In this document: in pieces, positions 47,651-61,611 of the stretch | Layout of the letters: every line of letters begins with the position of its first letter | Position numbering within the stretch: the first letter of the stretch is position 1 | Origin: Crossaster papposus | Taxonomy: Eukaryota > Echinodermata > Asteroidea > Velatida > Solasteridae | Direction of reading: 5' to 3' | Assembly (NCBI GenBank): GCA_037893245.1 | Contig: JBAIAA010000013.1 | Coordinates: forward strand, 372,001-436,000 | DNA length: 64,000 nt | Notes under the pieces: generated by a model | The model's input: the letters and a program-made list of their open reading frames with translations, nothing else | The model's database searches: none | Told to the model about the DNA's origin: nothing | Program-made: the position numbers and the translations under genes

Positions 47651-49502
47651 GCTCTGCTAAAGAGGTATTTTTGCTTCACTGTTATTCAAATTTAATAATT
47701 ATTTTAAAATGTTTTTAGAATGTCTGCTTTTATTTTGTTTGTTGTTTTTCTAAATCTACATGAGGCATGGTGGCGCAGTGGAAGCTTGCTGGGCCTATAA
47801 CCCAGAGTGCCGAGGATCAAAACCTCGTTCTGCTGCTAATAAGTTTTTGGTATGACTTGAAGTACTCGACTCAGAGTGACAAAGTAGACCCTTTCTTGGT
47901 CAGTAACCGAGAGTTCGGATGACCACAACCTCGGTCTGCTCAGGATAATTTTTTATTTGATAGGGATTTCATTTTCATTAAAAATAGTTACGCAGAGTAG
48001 TGCAGCGGGAGCGTGATGGGCCCATAGCCCAGAGGTCCGAGGACCAACACCTCGCTTTGCTAACTAGGTATTTTTGCTTCACTGCTATTCACATTTAATA
48101 AATATTGTAGAATGTTTTTAGAATGTCTGCTTTCATTTTGTTTGCATTTTCTAAATTTACATGAGGCATAGTGGCGCAGTTGAAGCGTGCTGGGCCCATA
48201 ACCCAGAGGTCCGAGTATCGAAACCTCGCTCTGCTAACAAGTTTTTGGTATGACATGAGGTACTCGACTCAGAGTGACAAAGTAGACACTTTCTTGGTCA
48301 GTACCCGAGGGTTTGGTTGACCACAACCTCGGTCTGCTCAGGATAATTATTTCCTTGAAAGTGATTTCATTTTCATTACAAATAGTTACGCAGAGTGGTG
48401 CAGTGGGAAGCGTGATGGGCCCATAACCCAGAGGCCCGAGGACCGAAACCTCGCTCTGCTAAAGAGGTATTTTGCTTCACTGTTATTCAAATTTAATACT
48501 TATTTTAGAATGTTTTTAGAATGTCTGCTTTTATTTTGTTTGTTGTTTTTCTAAATTTACATGAGGCATGGTGGCGCAGTGGAAGCTTGCTGGGCCTATA
48601 ACCCAGAGTGCCGAGGATCAAAACCTCGTTCTGCTGCTAATAAGTTTTTGGTATGACTTGAAGTACTCGACTCAGAGTGACAAAGTAGACCCTTTCTTGG
48701 TCAGTAACCGAGAGTTCGGATGATCACAACCTCGGTCTGCTCAGGATAATTTTTTATTTGATAGGGATTTCATTTTCATTAAAAATCGTTACGCAGAGTA
48801 GTGCAGCGGGAGCGTGATGGGCCCATAGCCCAGAGGTCCGAGGACCAAAACCTCGCTTTGCTAACTAGGTATTTTTGCTTCACTGCTATTCACATTTAAT
48901 AAATATTGTAGAATGTTTTTAGAATGTCTGCTTTCATTTTGTTTGCATTTTCTAAATTTACATGAGGCATAGTGGCGCAGTTGAAGCGTGCTGGGCCCAT
49001 AACCCAGAGGTCCGAGGATCGAAACCTCGCTCTGCTAACAAGTTTTTGGTATGACATGAGGTACTCGACTCGGAGTGACAAAGTAGACACTTTCTTGGTC
49101 AGTACCCGAGAGTTTGGTTGACCACAACCTCGGTCTGCTCAGGATAATTATTTCCTTGAAAGTGATTTCATTTTCATTACAAATAGTTATGCAGAGTGGT
49201 GCAGTGGGAAGCGTGATGGGCCCATAACCCAGAGGCCCGAGGACCGAAACCTCGCTCTGCTAAAGAGGTATTTTGCTTCACTGTTATTCAAATTTAATAC
49301 TTATTTTAGAATGTTTTTAGAATGTCTGCTTTTATTTTGTTTGTTGTTTTTCTAAATTTACATGAGGCATGGTGGCGCAGTGGAAGCTTGCTGGGCCTAT
49401 AACCCAGAGTGCCGAGGATCAAAACCTCGTTCTGCTGCTAATAAGTTTTTGGTATGACTTGAAGTACTCGACTCAGAGTGACAAAGTAGACCCTTTCTTG
49501 GT

Positions 49503-52500
49503 CAGTACCCGAGAGTTTGGATGATCACAACCTCGGTCTGCTCAGGATAATTTTGTATTTGATAGGGATTTCATTTTCATTAAAAATAGTTACGCAGAGT
49601 AGTGCAGCGGGAGCGTGATGGGCCCATAGCCCAGAGGTCCGAGGACCAAAACCTCGCTTTGCTAACTAGGTATTTTTGCTTCACTGCTATTCACATTTAA
49701 TAAATATTGTAGAATGTTTTTAGAATGTCTGCTTTCATTTTGTTTGCATTTTCTAAATTTACATGAGGCATAGTGGCGCAGTTGAAGCGTGCTGGGCCCA
49801 TAACCCAGAGGTCCGAGGATCGAAACCTCGCTCTGCTAACAAGTTTTTGGTATGACATGAGGTACTCGACTCGGAGTGACAAAGTAGACACTTTCTTGGT
49901 CAGTACCCGAGAGTTTGGTTGACCACAACCTCGGTCTGCTCAGGATAATTATTTCCTTGAAAGTGATTTCATTTTCATTACAAATAGTTACGCAGAGTGG
50001 TGCAGTGGGAAGCGTGATGGGCCCATAACCCAGAGGCCCGAGGACCGAAACCTCGCTCTGCTAAAGAGGTATTTTTGCTTCACTGTTATTCAAATTTAAT
50101 AATTATTTTAGAATGTTTTTAGAATGTCTGCTTTTATTTTGTTTGTTGTTTTTCTAAATTTACATGAGGCATGGTGGCGCAGTGGAAGCTTGCTGGGCCT
50201 ATAACCCAGAGTGCCGAGGATCAAAACCTCGTTCTGCTGCTAATAAGTTGTTGGTATGACTTGAAGTACTCGACTCAGAGTGACAAAGTAGACCCTTTCT
50301 TGGTCAGTAACCGAGAGTTCGGATGATCACAACCTCGGTCTGCTCAGGATAATTTTGTATTTGATAGGGATTTCATTTTCATTAAAAATAGTTACGCAGA
50401 GTAGTGCAGCGGGAGCGTGATGGGCCCATAGCCCAGAGGTCCGAGGACCAAAACCTCGCTTTGCTAACTAGGTATTTTTGCTTCACTGCTATTCACATTT
50501 AATAAATATTGTAGAATGTTTTTAGAATGTCTGCTTTCATTTTGTTTGCATTTTCTAAATTTACATGAGGCATAGTGGCGCAGTTGAAGCGTGCTGGGCC
50601 CATAACCCAGAGGTCCGAGGATCGAAACCTCGCTCTGCTAACAAGTTTTTGGTATGACATGAGGTACTCGACTCGGAGTGACAAAGTAGACACTTTCTTG
50701 GTCAGTACCCGAGAGTTTGGTTGACCACAACCTCGGTCTGCTCAGGATAATTATTTCCTTGAAAGTGATTTCATTTTCATTACAAATAGTTACGCAGAGT
50801 GGTGCAGTGGGAAGCGTGATGGGCCCATAACCCAGAGGCCCGAGGACCGAAACCTCGCTCTGCTAAAGAGGTATTTTTGCTTCACTGTTATTCAAATTTA
50901 ATAATTATATTAGAATGTTTTTAGAATGTCTGCTTTTATTTTGTTTGTTGTTTTTCTAAATTTACATGAGGCATGGTGGCGCAGTGGAAGCTTGCTGGGC
51001 CTATAACCCAGAGTGCCGAGGATCAAAACCTCGTTCTGCTGCTAATAAGTTTTTGGTATGACTTGAAGTACTCGACTCAGAGTGACAAAGTAGACCCTTT
51101 CTTGGTCAGTAACCGAGAGTTCGGATGATCACAACCTCTGTCTGCTCAGGATAATTTTGTATTTGATAGGGATTTCATTTTCATTAAAAATAGTTACGCA
51201 GAGTAGTGCAGCGGGAGCGTGATGGGCCCATAGCCCAGAGGTCCGAGGACCAAAACCTCGCTTTGCTAACTAGGTATTTTTGCTTCACTGCTATTCACAT
51301 TTAATAAATATTGTAGAATGTTTTTAGAATGTCTGCTTTCATTTTGTTTGCATTTTCTAAATTTACATGAGGCATAGTGGCGCAGTTGAAGCGTGCTGGG
51401 CCCATAACCCAGAGGTCCGAGGATCGAAACCTCGCTCTGCTAACAAGTTTTTGGTATGACATGAGGTACTCGACTCGGAGTGACAAAGTAGACACTTTCT
51501 TGGTCAGTACCCGAGAGTTTGGTTGACCACAACCTCGGTCTGCTCAGGATAATTATTTCCTTGAAAGTGATTTCATTTTCATTACAAATAGTTACGCAGA
51601 GTGGTGCAGTGGGAAGCGTGATGGGCCCATAACCCAGAGGCCCGAGGACCGAAACCTCGCTCTGCTAAAGAGGTATTTTTGCTTCACTGTTATTCAAATT
51701 TAATAATTATTTTAGAATGTGTTTAGAATGTCTGCTTTTATTTTGTTTGTTGTTTTTCTAAATTTACATGAGGCATGGTGGCGCAGTGGAAGCTTGCTGG
51801 GCCTATAACCCAGAGTGCCGAGGATCAAAACCTCGTTCTGCTGCTAATAATTTTTTGGTATGACTTGAAGTACTCGACTCAGAGTGACAAAGTAGACCCT
51901 TTCTTGGTCAGTAACCGAGAGTTCGGATGATCACAACCTCGGTCTGCTCAGGATAATTTTGTATTTGATAGGGATTTCATTTTCATTAAAAATAGTTACG
52001 CAGAGTAGTGCAGCGGGAGCGTGATGGGCCCATAGCCCAGATGTCCGAGGACCAAAACCTCGCTTTGCTAACTAGGTATTTTTGCTTCACTGCTATTCAC
52101 ATTTAATAAATATTGTAGAATGTTTTTAGAATGTCTGCTTTCATTTTGTTTGCATTTTCTAAATTTACATGAGGCATAGTGGCGCAGTTGAAGCGTGCTG
52201 GGCCCATAACCCAGAGGTCCGAGGATCGAAACCTCGCTCTGCTAACAAGTTTTTGGTATGACATGAGGTACTCGACTCGGAGTGACAAAGTAGACACTTT
52301 CTTGGTCAGTACCCGAGAGTTTGGTTGACCACAACCTCGGTCTGCTCAGGATAATTATTTCCTTGAAAGTGATTTCATTTTCATTACAAATAGTTATGCA
52401 GAGTGGTGCAGTGGGAAGCGTGATGGGCCCATAACCCAGAGGCCCGAGGACCGAAACCTCGCTCTGCTAACAAGTTTTTGGTATGACATGAGGTACTCGA

Positions 52501-53083
52501 CTCGGAGTGACAAAGTAGACACTTTCTTGGTCAGTACCCGAGAGTTTGGATGATCACAACCTCGGTCTGCTCAGGATAATTTTGTATTTGATAGGGATTT
52601 CATTTTCATTAAAAATAGTTAGGCAGAGTAGTGCAGCGGGAGCGTGATGGGCCCATAGCCCAGAGGTCCGAGGACCAAAACCTCGCTTTGCTAACTAGGT
52701 ATTTTTGCTTCACTGCTATTCACATTTAATAAATATTGTAGAATGTTTTTAGAATGTCTGCTTTCATTTTGTTTGCATTTTCTAAATTTACATGAGGCAT
52801 AGTGGCGCAGTTGAAGCGTGCTGGGCCCATAACCCAGAGGTCCGAGGATCGAAACCTCGCTCTGCTAACAAGTTTTTGGTATGACATGAGGTACTCGACT
52901 CGGAGTGACAAAGTAGACACTTTCTTGGTCAGTACCCGAGAGTTTGGTTGACCACAACCTAGGTCTGCTCAGGATAATTATTTCCTTGAAAGTGATTTCA
53001 TTTTCATTACAAATAGTTACGCAGAGTGGTGCAGTGGGAAGCTTGATGGGCCCATAACCCAGAGGCCCGAGGACCGAAACCTC
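49503..53083 (+). repeat. 3.6-kb segment, second copy (offset 5433 bp)
   Basis: Second copy of 44070-47650. Just past its end the A2 at about 53.03 kb carries private changes (GAAGCTTGATGGG, CTCTGTTAAAG). The former creates an extra AAGCTT not expected in A2. Confidence 0.85.
52173..52795 (+). repeat. 623-bp unit lacking B1 (copy 5)
   Basis: Same junctions and the GTTAGGCAGAG variant of copy 4, from which it is displaced by 5433 bp. It differs in A2 (GGCCCGAGG). Confidence 0.88.
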
Positions 53084-56000
53084 GCTCTGTTAAAGAGGTA
53101 TTTTTGCTTCACTGTTATTCAAATTTAATAATTATTTTAGAATGTTTTTAGAATGTCTGCTTTTATTTTGTTTGTTGTTTTTCTAAATTTACATGAGGCA
53201 TGGTGGCGCAGTGGAAGCTTGCTGGGCCTATAACCCAGAGTGCCGAGGATCAAAACCTCGTTCTGCTGCTAATAAGTTTTTGGTATGACTTGAAGTACTC
53301 GACTCAGAGTAACAAAGTAGACCCTTTCTTGGTCAGTAACCGAGAGTTCGGATGATCACAACCTCGGTCTGCTCAGGATAATTTTGTATTTGATAGGGAT
53401 TTCATTTTCATTAAAAATAGTTACGCAGAGTAGTGCAGCGGGAGCGTGATGGGCCCATAGCCCAGAGGTCCGAGGACCAAAAGCTCGCTTTGCTAACTAG
53501 GTATTTTTGCTTCACTGCTATTCACATTTAATAAATATTGTAGAATGTTTTTAGAATGTCTGCTTTCATTTTGTTTGCATTTTCTAAATTTACATGAGGC
53601 ATAGTGGCGCAGTTGAAGCGTGCTGGGCCCATAACCCAGAGGTCCGAGTATCGAAACCTCGCTCTGCTAACAAGTTTTTGGTATGACATGAGGTACTCGA
53701 CTCAGAGTGACAAAGTAGACACTTTCTTGGTCAGTACCCGAGAGTTTGGTTGACCACAACCTCGGTCTGCTCAGGATAATTATTTCCTTGAAAGTGATTT
53801 CATTTTCATTACAAATAGTTACGCAGAGTGGTGCAGTGGGAAGCGTGATGGGCCCATAACCCAGAGGCCCGAGGACCGAAACCTCGCTCTGCTAAAGAGG
53901 TATTTTGCTTCACTGTTATTCAAATTTAATACTTATTTTAGAATGTTTTTAGAATGTCTGCTTTTATTTTGTTTGTTGTTTTTCTAAATTTACATGAGGC
54001 ATGGTGGCGCAGTGGAAGCTTGCTGGGCCTATAACCCAGAGTGCCGAGGATCAAAACCTCGTTCTGCTGCTAATAAGTTTTTGGTATGACTTGAAGTACT
54101 CGACTCAGAGTGACAAAGTAGACCCTTTCTTGGTCAGTAACCGAGAGTTCGGATGATCACAACCTCGGTCTGCTCAGGATAATTTTTTATTTGATAGGGA
54201 TTTCATTTTCATTAAAAATAGTTACGCAGAGTAGTGCAGCGGGAGCGTGATGGGCCCATAGCCCAGAGGTCCGAGGACCAAAACCTCGCTTTGCTAACTA
54301 GGTATTTTTGCTTCACTGCTATTCACATTTAATAAATATTGTAGAATGTTTTTAGAATGTCTGATTTCATTTTGTTTGCATTTTCTAAATTTACATGAGG
54401 CATAGTGGCGCAGTTGAAGCGTGCTGGGCCCATAACCCAGAGGTCCGAGGATCGAAACCTCGCTCTGCTAACAAGTTTTTGGTATGACATGAGGTACTCG
54501 ACTCGGAGTGACAAAGTAGACACTTTCTTGGTCAGTACCCGAGAGTTTGGTTGACCACAACCTCGGTCTGCTCAGGATAATTATTTCCTTGAAAGTGATT
54601 TCATTTTCATTACAAATAGTTACGCAGAGTGGTGCAGTGGGAAGCGTGATGGGCCCATAACCCAGAGGCCCGAGGACCGAAACCTCGCTCTGCTAAAGAG
54701 GTATTTTTGCTTCACTGTTATTCAAATTTAATAATTATTTTAAAATGTTTTTAGAATGTCTGCTTTTATTTTGTTTGTTGTTTTTCTAAATCTACATGAG
54801 GCATGGTGGCGCAGTGGAAGCTTGCTGGGCCTATAACCCAGAGTGCCGAGGATCAAAACCTCGTTCTGCTGCTAATAAGTTTTTGGTATGACTTGAAGTA
54901 CTCGACTCAGAGTGACAAAGTAGACCCTTTCTTGGTCAGTAACCGAGAGTTCGGATGATCACAACCTCGGTCTGCTCAGGATAATTTTTTATTTGATAGG
55001 GATTTCATTTTCATTAAAAATAGTTACGCAGAGTAGTGCAGCGGGAGCGTGATGGGCCCATAGCCCAGAGGTCCGAGGACCAAAACCTCGCTTTGCTAAC
55101 TAGGTATTTTTGCTTCATTGCTATTCACATTTAATAAATATTGTAGAATGTTTTTAGAATGTCTGATTTCATTTTGTTTGCATTTTCTAAATTTACATGA
55201 GGCATAGTGGCGCAGTTGAAGCGTGCTGGGCCCATAACCCAGAGGTCCGAGGATCGAAACCTCGCTCTGCTAACAAGTTTTTGGTATGACATGAGGTACT
55301 CGACTCGGAGTGACAAAGTAGACACTTTCTTGGTCAGTACCCGAGAGTTTGGTTGACCACAACCTCGGTCTGCTCAGGATAATTATTTCCTTGAAAGTGA
55401 TTTCATTTTCATTACAAATAGTTACGCAGAGTGGTGCAGTGGGAAGCGTGATGGGCCCATAACCCAGAGGCCCGAGGACCGAAACCTCGCTCTGCTAAAG
55501 AGGTATTTTTGCTTCACTGTTATTCAAATTTAATAATTATTTTAAAATGTTTTTAGAATGTCTGCTTTTATTTTGTTTGTTGTTTTTCTAAATCTACATG
55601 AGGCATGGTGGCGCAGTGGAAGCTTGCTGGGCCTATAACCCAGAGTGCCGAGGATCAAAACCTCGTTCTGCTGCTAATAAGTTTTTGGTATGACTTGAAG
55701 TACTCGACTCAGAGTGACAAAGTAGACCCTTTCTTGGTCAGTAACCGAGAGTTCGGATGATCACAACCTCGGTCTGCTCAGGATAATTTTTTATTTGATA
55801 GGGATTTCATTTTCATTAAAAATAGTTACGCAGAGTAGTGCAGCGGGAGCGTGATGGGCCCATAGCCCAGAGGTCCGAGGACCAACACCTCGCTTTGCTA
55901 ACTAGGTATTTTTGCTTCACTGCTATTCACATTTAATAAATATTGTAGAATGTTTTTAGAATGTCTGCTTTCATTTTGTTTGCATTTTCTAAATTTACAT

Positions 56001-58005
56001 GAGGCATAGTGGCGCAGTTGAAGCGTGCTGGGCCCATAACCCAGAGGTCCGAGTATCGAAACCTCGCTCTGCTAACAAGTTTTTGGTATGACATGAGGTA
56101 CTCGACTCAGAGTGACAAAGTAGACACTTTCTTGGTCAGTACCCGAGGGTTTGGTTGACCACAACCTCGGTCTGCTCAGGATAATTATTTCCTTGAAAGT
56201 GATTTCATTTTCATTACAAATAGTTACGCAGAGTGGTGCAGTGGGAAGCGTGATGGGCCCATAACCCAGAGGCCCGAGGACCGAAACCTCGCTCTGCTAA
56301 AGAGGTATTTTTGCTTCACTGTTATTCAAATTTAATAATTATTTTAAAATGTTTTTAGAATGTCTGCTTTTATTTTGTTTGTTGTTTTTCTAAATCTACA
56401 TGAGGCATGGTGGCGCAGTGGAAGCTTGCTGGGCCTATAACCCAGAGTGCCGAGGATCAAAACCTCGTTCTGCTGCTAATAAGTTTTTGGTATGACTTGA
56501 AGTACTCGACTCAGAGTGACAAAGTAGACCCTTTCTTGGTCAGTAACCGAGAGTTCGGATGATCACAACCTCGGTCTGCTCAGGATAATTTTTTATTTGA
56601 TAGGGATTTCATTTTCATTAAAAATAGTTACGCAGAGTAGTGCAGCGGGAGCGTGATGGGCCCATAGCCCAGAGGTCCGAGGACCAACACCTCGCTTTGC
56701 TAACTAGGTATTTTTGCTTCACTGCTATTCACATTTAATAAATATTGTAGAATGTTTTTAGAATGTCTGCTTTCATTTTGTTTGCATTTTCTAAATTTAC
56801 ATGAGGCATAGTGGCGCAGTTGAAGCGTGCTGGGCCCATAACCCAGAGGTCCGAGTATCGAAACCTCGCTCTGCTAACAAGTTTTTGGTATGACATGAGG
56901 TACTCGACTCAGAGTGACAAAGTAGACACTTTCTTGGTCAGTACCCGAGGGTTTGGTTGACCACAACCTCGGTCTGCTCAGGATAATTATTTCCTTGAAA
57001 GTGATTTCATTTTCATTACAAATAGTTACGCAGAGTGGTGCAGTGGGAAGCGTGATGGGCCCATAACCCAGAGGCCCGAGGACCGAAACCTCGCTCTGCT
57101 AAAGAGGTATTTTGCTTCACTGTTATTCAAATTTAATACTTATTTTAGAATGTTTTTAGAATGTCTGCTTTTATTTTGTTTGTTGTTTTTCTAAATTTAC
57201 ATGAGGCATGGTGGCGCAGTGGAAGCTTGCTGGGCCTATAACCCAGAGTGCCGAGGATCAAAACCTCGTTCTGCTGCTAATAAGTTTTTGGTATGACTTG
57301 AAGTACTCGACTCAGAGTGACAAAGTAGACCCTTTCTTGGTCAGTAACCGAGAGTTCGGATGATCACAACCTCGGTCTGCTCAGGATAATTTTTTATTTG
57401 ATAGGGATTTCATTTTCATTAAAAATAGTTACGCAGAGTAGTGCAGCGGGAGCGTGATGGGCCCATAGCCCAGAGGTCCGAGGACCAAAACCTCGCTTTG
57501 CTAACTAGGTATTTTTGCTTCACTGCTATTCACATTTAATAAATATTGTAGAATGTTTTTAGAATGTCTGCTTTCATTTTGTTTGCATTTTCTAAATTTA
57601 CATGAGGCATAGTGGCGCAGTTAAAGCTTGCTGGGCCCATAACCCAGAGGTCCGAGTATCGAAACCTCGCTCTGCTAACAAGTTTTTGGTATGACATGAG
57701 GTACTCGACTCAGAGTGACAAAGTAGACACTTTCTTGGTCAGTACCCGAGAGTTTGGTTGACCACAACCTCGGTCTGCTCAGGATAATTATTTCCTTGAA
57801 AGTGATTTCATTTTCATTACAAATAGTTACGCAGAGTGGTGCAGTGGGAAGCGTGATGGGCCCATAACCCAGAGGCCCGAGGACCGAAACCTCGCTCTGC
57901 TAAAGAGGTATTTTGCTTCACTGTTATTCAAATGTAATACTTATTTTAGAATGTTTTTAGAATGTCTGCTTTTATTTTGTTTGTTGTTTTTCTAAATTTA
58001 CATGA

Positions 58006-58077
58006 GGCATGGTGGCGCAGTGGAAGCTTGCTGGGCCAATAACCCAGAGTGCCGAGGATCAAAACCTCGTTCTGCTG
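58006..58077 (+). pseudogene. B1 variant with anticodon AAT
   Basis: The anticodon loop reads CCAATAA instead of CCTATAA, so the anticodon is AAT (58038-58040), a second step away from the initiator CAT. The same variant recurs at 60442-60444, 62044-62046 and 63646-63648, every second or third unit. The rest of the element is the normal B1, with A box and B box kept. Confidence 0.88.
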
Positions 58078-61000
58078 CTAATAAGTTTTTGGTATGACTT
58101 GAAGTACTCGACTCAGAGTGACAAAGTAGACCCTTTCTTGGTCAGTAACCGAGAGTTCGGATGATCACAACCTCGGTCTGCTCAAGATAATTTTTTATTT
58201 GATAGGGATTTCATTTTCATTAAAAATAGTTACGCAGAGTAGTGCAGCGGGAGCGTGATGGGCCCATAGCCCAGAGGTCCGAGGACCAAAACCTCGCTTT
58301 GCTAACTAGGTATTTTTGCTTCATTGCTATTCACATTTAATAAATATTGTAGAATGTTTTTAGAATGTCTGATTTCATTTTGTTTGCATTTTCTAAATTT
58401 ACATGAGGCATAGTGGCGCAGTTGAAGCGTGCTGGGCCCATAACCCAGAGGTCCGAGGATCGAAACCTCGCTCTGCTAACAAGTTTTTGGTATGACATGA
58501 GGTACTCGACTCGGAGTGACAAAGTAGACACTTTCTTGGTCAGTACCCGAGAGTTTGGTTGACCACAACCTCGGTCTGCTCAGGATAATTATTTCCTTGA
58601 AAGTGATTTCATTTTCATTACAAATAGTTACGCAGAGTGGTGCAGTGGGAAGCGTGATGGGCCCATAACCCAGAGGCCCGAGGACCGAAACCTCGCTCTG
58701 CTAAAGAGGTATTTTTGCTTCACTGTTATTCAAATTTAATAATTATTTTAAAATGTTTTTAGAATGTCTGCTTTTATTTTGTTTGTTGTTTTTCTAAATC
58801 TACATGAGGCATGGTGGCGCAGTGGAAGCTTGCTGGGCCTATAACCCAGAGTGCCGAGGATCAAAACCTCGTTCTGCTGCTAATAAGTTTTTGGTATGAC
58901 TTGAAGTACTCGACTCAGAGTGACAAAGTAGACCCTTTCTTGGTCAGTAACCGAGAGTTCGGATGATCACAACCTCGGTCTGCTCAGGATAATTTTTTAT
59001 TTGATAGGGATTTCATTTTCATTAAAAATAGTTACGCAGAGTAGTGCAGCGGGAGCGTGATGGGCCCATAGCCCAGAGGTCCGAGGACCAACACCTCGCT
59101 TTGCTAACTAGGTATTTTTGCTTCACTGCTATTCACATTTAATAAATATTGTAGAATGTTTTTAGAATGTCTGCTTTCATTTTGTTTGCATTTTCTAAAT
59201 TTACATGAGGCATAGTGGCGCAGTTGAAGCGTGCTGGGCCCATAACCCAGAGGTCCGAGTATCGAAACCTCGCTCTGCTAACAAGTTTTTGGTATGACAT
59301 GAGGTACTCGACTCAGAGTGACAAAGTAGACACTTTCTTGGTCAGTACCCGAGGGTTTGGTTGACCACAACCTCGGTCTGCTCAGGATAATTATTTCCTT
59401 GAAAGTGATTTCATTTTCATTACAAATAGTTACGCAGAGTGGTGCAGTGGGAAGCGTGATGGGCCCATAACCCAGAGGCCCGAGGACCGAAACCTCGCTC
59501 TGCTAAAGAGGTATTTTGCTTCACTGTTATTCAAATTTAATACTTATTTTAGAATGTTTTTAGAATGTCTGCTTTTATTTTGTTTGTTGTTTTTCTAAAT
59601 TTACATGAGGCATGGTGGCGCAGTGGAAGCTTGCTGGGCCTATAACCCAGAGTGCCGAGGATCAAAACCTCGTTCTGCTGCTAATAAGTTTTTGGTATGA
59701 CTTGAAGTACTCGACTCAGAGTGACAAAGTAGACCCTTTCTTGGTCAGTAACCGAGAGTTCGGATGATCACAACCTCGGTCTGCTCAGGATAATTTTTTA
59801 TTTGATAGGGATTTCATTTTCATTAAAAATAGTTACGCAGAGTAGTGCAGCGGGAGCGTGATGGGCCCATAGCCCAGAGGTCCGAGGACCAAAACCTCGC
59901 TTTGCTAACTAGGTATTTTTGCTTCACTGCTATTCACATTTAATAAATATTGTAGAATGTTTTTAGAATGTCTGCTTTCATTTTGTTTGCATTTTCTAAA
60001 TTTACATGAGGCATAGTGGCGCAGTTGAAGCGTGCTGGGCCCATAACCCAGAGGTCCGAGTATCGAAACCTCGCTCTGCTAACAAGTTTTTGGTATGACA
60101 TGAGGTACTCGACTCAGAGTGACAAAGTAGACACTTTCTTGGTCAGTACCCGAGAGTTTGGTTGACCACAACCTCGGTCTGCTCAGGATAATTATTTCCT
60201 TGAAAGTGATTTCATTTTCATTACAAATAGTTACGCAGAGTGGTGCAGTGGGAAGCGTGATGGGCCCATAACCCAGAGGCCAGAGGACCGAAACCTCGCT
60301 CTGCTAAAGAGGTATTTTGCTTCACTGTTATTCAAATTTAATACTTATTTTAGAATGTTTTTAGAATGTCTGCTTTTATTTTGTTTGTTGTTTTTCTAAA
60401 TTTACATGAGGCATGGTGGCGCAGTGGAAGCTTGCTGGGCCAATAACCCAGAGTGCCGAGGATCAAAACCTCGTTCTGCTGCTAATAAGTTTTTGGTATG
60501 ACTTGAAGTACTCGACTCAGAGTGACAAAGTATACCCTTTCTTGGTCAGTAACCGAGAGTTCGGATGATCACAACCTCGGTCTGCTCAGGATAATTTTTT
60601 ATTTGATAGGGATTTCATTTTCATTAAAAATAGTTACGCAGAGTAGTGCAGCGGGAGCGTGATGGGCCCATAGCCCAGAGGTCCGAGGACCAAAACCTCG
60701 CTTTGCTAACTAGGTATTTTTGCTTCATTGCTATTCACATTTAATAAATATTGTAGAATGTTTTTAGAATGTCTGATTTCATTTTGTTTGCATTTTCTAA
60801 ATTTACATGAGGCATAGTGGCGCAGTTGAAGCGTGCTGGGCCCATAACCCAGAGGTCCGAGGATCGAAACCTCGCTCTGCTAACAAGTTTTTGGTATGAC
60901 ATGAGGTACTCGACTCAGAGTGACAAAGTAGACACTTTCTTGGTCAGTACCCGAGGGTTTGGTTGACCACAACCTCGGTCTGCTCAGGATAATTATTTCC

Positions 61001-61611
61001 TTGAAAGTGATTTCATTTTCATTACAAATAGTTACGCAGAGTGGTGCAGTGGGAAGCGTGATGGGCCCATAACCCAGAGGCCCGAGGACCGAAACCTCGC
61101 TCTGCTAAAGAGGTATTTTGCTTCACTGTTATTCAAATTTAATACTTATTTTAGAATGTTTTTAGAATGTCTGCTTTTATTTTGTTTGTTGTTTTTCTAA
61201 ATTTACATGAGGCATGGTGGCGCAGTGGAAGCTTGCTGGGCCTATAACCCAGAGTGCCGAGGATCAAAACCTCGTTCTGCTGCTAATAAGTTTTTGGTAT
61301 GACTTGAAGTACTCGACTCAGAGTGACAAAGTAGACCCTTTCTTGGTCAGTAACCGAGAGTTCGGATGATCACAACCTCGGTCTGCTCAGGATAATTTTT
61401 TATTTGATAGGGATTTCATTTTCATTAAAAATAGTTACGCAGAGTAGTGCAGCGGGAGCGTGATGGGCCCATAGCCCAGAGGTCCGAGGACCAAAACCTC
61501 GCTTTGCTAACTAGGTATTTTTGCTTCACTGCTATTCACATTTAATAAATATTGTAGAATGTTTTTAGAATGTCTGCTTTCATTTTGTTTGCATTTTCTA
61601 AATTTACATGA

